A stretch of DNA of 8,741 nucleotides, taken from positions 1-8,741 of the forward strand of contig JAEWBL010000183.1 of NCBI GenBank assembly GCA_023391175.1, given 5' to 3'. Source of the stretch: Pseudomonadota bacterium (GTDB taxonomy: Bacteria > Pseudomonadota > Alphaproteobacteria > Rhizobiales > Xanthobacteraceae). This document shows, piece by piece, positions 5,926 to 8,741 of the stretch. The notes below the pieces were generated by a model that saw only the letters and a list, made by a program, of their open reading frames with translations, made no database searches and was not told the DNA's origin. Every line of letters starts with the position of its first letter. The first letter of the stretch is position 1. Made by a program: the position numbers and the translations under genes.

Positions 5926-7236
5926 TCATTTGCCGATGCAGAAGGTGCTGAAGAGGGCGTCCAGCACATCCTCCACATCCACGCGCCCGATGGTCTGGTC
6001 GAGCGCCCGCACCGCGAGGCGGACGTCCTCTGCCCGCAGTTCCTCGTGCCCGCCGAAGTCGCCGGCCGCCCGCTCCAGATGACGCGCGGCCATTTCGAGA
6101 GCGAGACGCTGGCGCTCGCGCGTCACGAGCGCCGGCTCACGGCCGCACAAGGCTTCCGCCCGCCCCGCGATGGCACCGACCACCTCCTCGATGCCGGTTC
6201 CGCTCGCCGCGGACAGGCCAATGAAGCCCTCCGGCGCGGGGCCCCCCTGATCGATCTTCGTCTTCACCCGAATGGCGGATGAAAAGGCCGCCGGAGGCTC
6301 GCTCCCGTCCTCGCTCAGCCAGAGCACCGCGTCCGCGGCCTCAGCGCGGGCGAGCGCCCGCCGCACGCCTTCCGCTTCCACGGCGTCGGCCGTCTCGCGC
6401 AGGCCGGCAGTGTCGAGCAGCGTCACGGCCTGTCCGGCCAGTTCCAGATGCACCTCCAGCACATCGCGCGTGGTGCCAGGAACAGGGGAGACGATGGCCG
6501 CCTCACGGCCGGCGAGGCGGTTCAGAAGGGTGGACTTTCCGGCATTGGGCGGGCCGGCAATGGCGACGACCAGCCCATCCCGTACTCGCTCCCCGCGCTC
6601 CGCATCGGCCAGGGCCGCGCGCAGTTCGCGCTGAAGACCGCCGATGATGTCCAGCGCCTGCCGCGCCACATCCTCCGCGACGTCGGCTTCGTCGGAAAAA
6701 TCGATGCCCGCCTCCAGGAGGGCGAGAGCGGAGACGAGCCCCTCCCGCCAGCTGGTCACGCGGGCAGAGAGCACGCCCGAAGCGAGCGCCAGGGCCTGCC
6801 GCCGCTGCGCTTCGGTCTCGGCTGCGATGAGATCGGCCAGTCCCTCGACCTCTGCGAGGTCCAACTTGCCGTTGGCGTGGGCGCGTCGGGTGAATTCGCC
6901 CGCGTTCGCGGGACGCAGGCCGGGCAGGGTACCTAGGGCACGCAGCACGGCCGCGACCACCGCCCGACCGCCGTGGAGATGCAGCTCCACCACGTCTTCC
7001 CCCGTGGCGCTGGCGGGGCCGGGGAAGAACAGCACCAGCCCACGGTCCAGGGCCTCGCCCGTCGCGGGATGGTTGAGGGTCGAATAGCGGGCCATGCGCG
7101 GCGGAGGCCGGGTACCCGAGAGCGCCAGCGCCGCCACGCCGGCCTCCGGCCCTGAAACACGGACCACGGCGACCCCGGCCGGCAGCCGGCCGGACGACAG
7201 GGCAAAGATGGTGTCGCTGGCGGTTTCACCGGACAT
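5926..7236 (-). CDS. mnmE: tRNA uridine-5-carboxymethylaminomethyl(34) synthesis GTPase MnmE (TrmE)
   Basis: MnmE is the GTPase of the MnmE-MnmG tRNA wobble-uridine modification complex. The protein has 436 residues. The N-terminal folate-binding and dimerisation domain (about 5-120) ends in GEFTRRAHANGKLDLAEVEG (113-132). The G domain, inserted in a helical domain, contains G1 GPPNAGKST (228-236), G2 PGTTRDV (253-259) and G3 DTAGLRE (275-281). The G4 position reads TKID (326-329) instead of the usual NKxD. The C-terminus is FCIGK, with the conserved Cys433 of the CIGK motif. The ATG at 7236 has a strong GGAGG eight bases upstream and matches the family start. It is the first gene of the minus-strand block and is followed by mnmG, its functional partner, across 102 bases that hold a parS site. 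Confidence 0.97.
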   Translation of the reverse strand: MSGETASDTIFALSSGRLPAGVAVVRVSGPEAGVAALALSGTRPPPRMARYSTLNHPATGEALDRGLVLFFPGPASATGEDVVELHLHGGRAVVAAVLRALGTLPGLRPANAGEFTRRAHANGKLDLAEVEGLADLIAAETEAQRRQALALASGVLSARVTSWREGLVSALALLEAGIDFSDEADVAEDVARQALDIIGGLQRELRAALADAERGERVRDGLVVAIAGPPNAGKSTLLNRLAGREAAIVSPVPGTTRDVLEVHLELAGQAVTLLDTAGLRETADAVEAEGVRRALARAEAADAVLWLSEDGSEPPAAFSSAIRVKTKIDQGGPAPEGFIGLSAASGTGIEEVVGAIAGRAEALCGREPALVTRERQRLALEMAARHLERAAGDFGGHEELRAEDVRLAVRALDQTIGRVDVEDVLDALFSTFCIGK

Positions 7237-7375
7237 GGCCTGATCCTCCAGGCAGATGGCTGCGGATTTGCACGGCGCCCCGGACCAGACGCCCCGCACC
7301 CCGTTTCTTCGCCTGAACCTTTATCCTGCGATCCCGTTGCCTTCAAAGCCGGTCCGACGCCGAAGGATTTCCGAC
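7237..7375. promoter_or_regulatory. Divergent promoter region between mnmE and the YyaL-type gene
   Basis: The 139 bases between two divergent starts must carry both promoters. On the minus strand TTGAAG (7346-7341), 17 bases, TAAAGG (7323-7318) is a weak sigma-70-like pair for mnmE. No convincing plus-strand promoter is visible by eye. Each gene has a good ribosome binding site: GGAGG before mnmE and GAAGGA before the plus-strand gene. Confidence 0.35.

Positions 7376-8741
<1,366 letters not shown>

Overview
The window looks like chromosomal core DNA from a GC-rich alphaproteobacterium, most likely of the order Hyphomicrobiales. A Xanthobacter/Azorhizobium-type genus is my guess from gene style and base composition, not a measurement. 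Supporting signs are a Ros/MucR regulator, the gene order mnmE-mnmG-rsmG-parA-parB, palindromic parS sites of the common bacterial type, and GANTC (CcrM-type) sites that are rare in the window except around mucR.

Layout. Positions 1-112 (minus) hold the first 37 codons of recR, cut by the window edge. Positions 113-805 contain no gene I can support; the last ~200 bases become AT-richer and lead into mucR (806-1270, plus), which ends in a strong rho-independent terminator. Running the other way is a compact minus-strand block of five genes transcribed in the order mnmE (7236-5926), mnmG (5823-3946), rsmG (3902-3246), parA (3141-2296) and parB (2269-1376). Divergent from mnmE, across 139 bases, a DUF255/YyaL-type thioredoxin-domain protein starts at 7376 (plus) and runs off the right end.

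How the genes work together. MnmE and MnmG form the enzyme complex that modifies the wobble uridine (U34) of certain tRNAs. RsmG methylates 16S rRNA in the decoding region. ParA and ParB, with their parS sites, segregate the chromosome origin. Two parS sites lie inside this same block: a perfect 16-base palindrome between mnmE and mnmG (5896-5911), and a 15/16 match inside the rsmG coding region (3831-3846), where it encodes Val-Ser-Arg-Glu-Thr. This suggests the window lies near the replication origin, although no oriC is seen. One DnaA-box-like site (3922-3930) lies between rsmG and mnmG.

Novelty. I found no undescribed multi-gene system. The points most worth a second look are the parS site built into rsmG, the GANTC cluster and CtrA-like half-site at mucR, the MucR zinc finger that lacks its last ligand, a perfect hairpin just upstream of mnmG, and the gene-poor 690-base gap where recR stands apart from its usual dnaX-ybaB partners. 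Large plus-strand open frames opposite mnmG, parA/rsmG and parB are judged to be GC-driven shadows.
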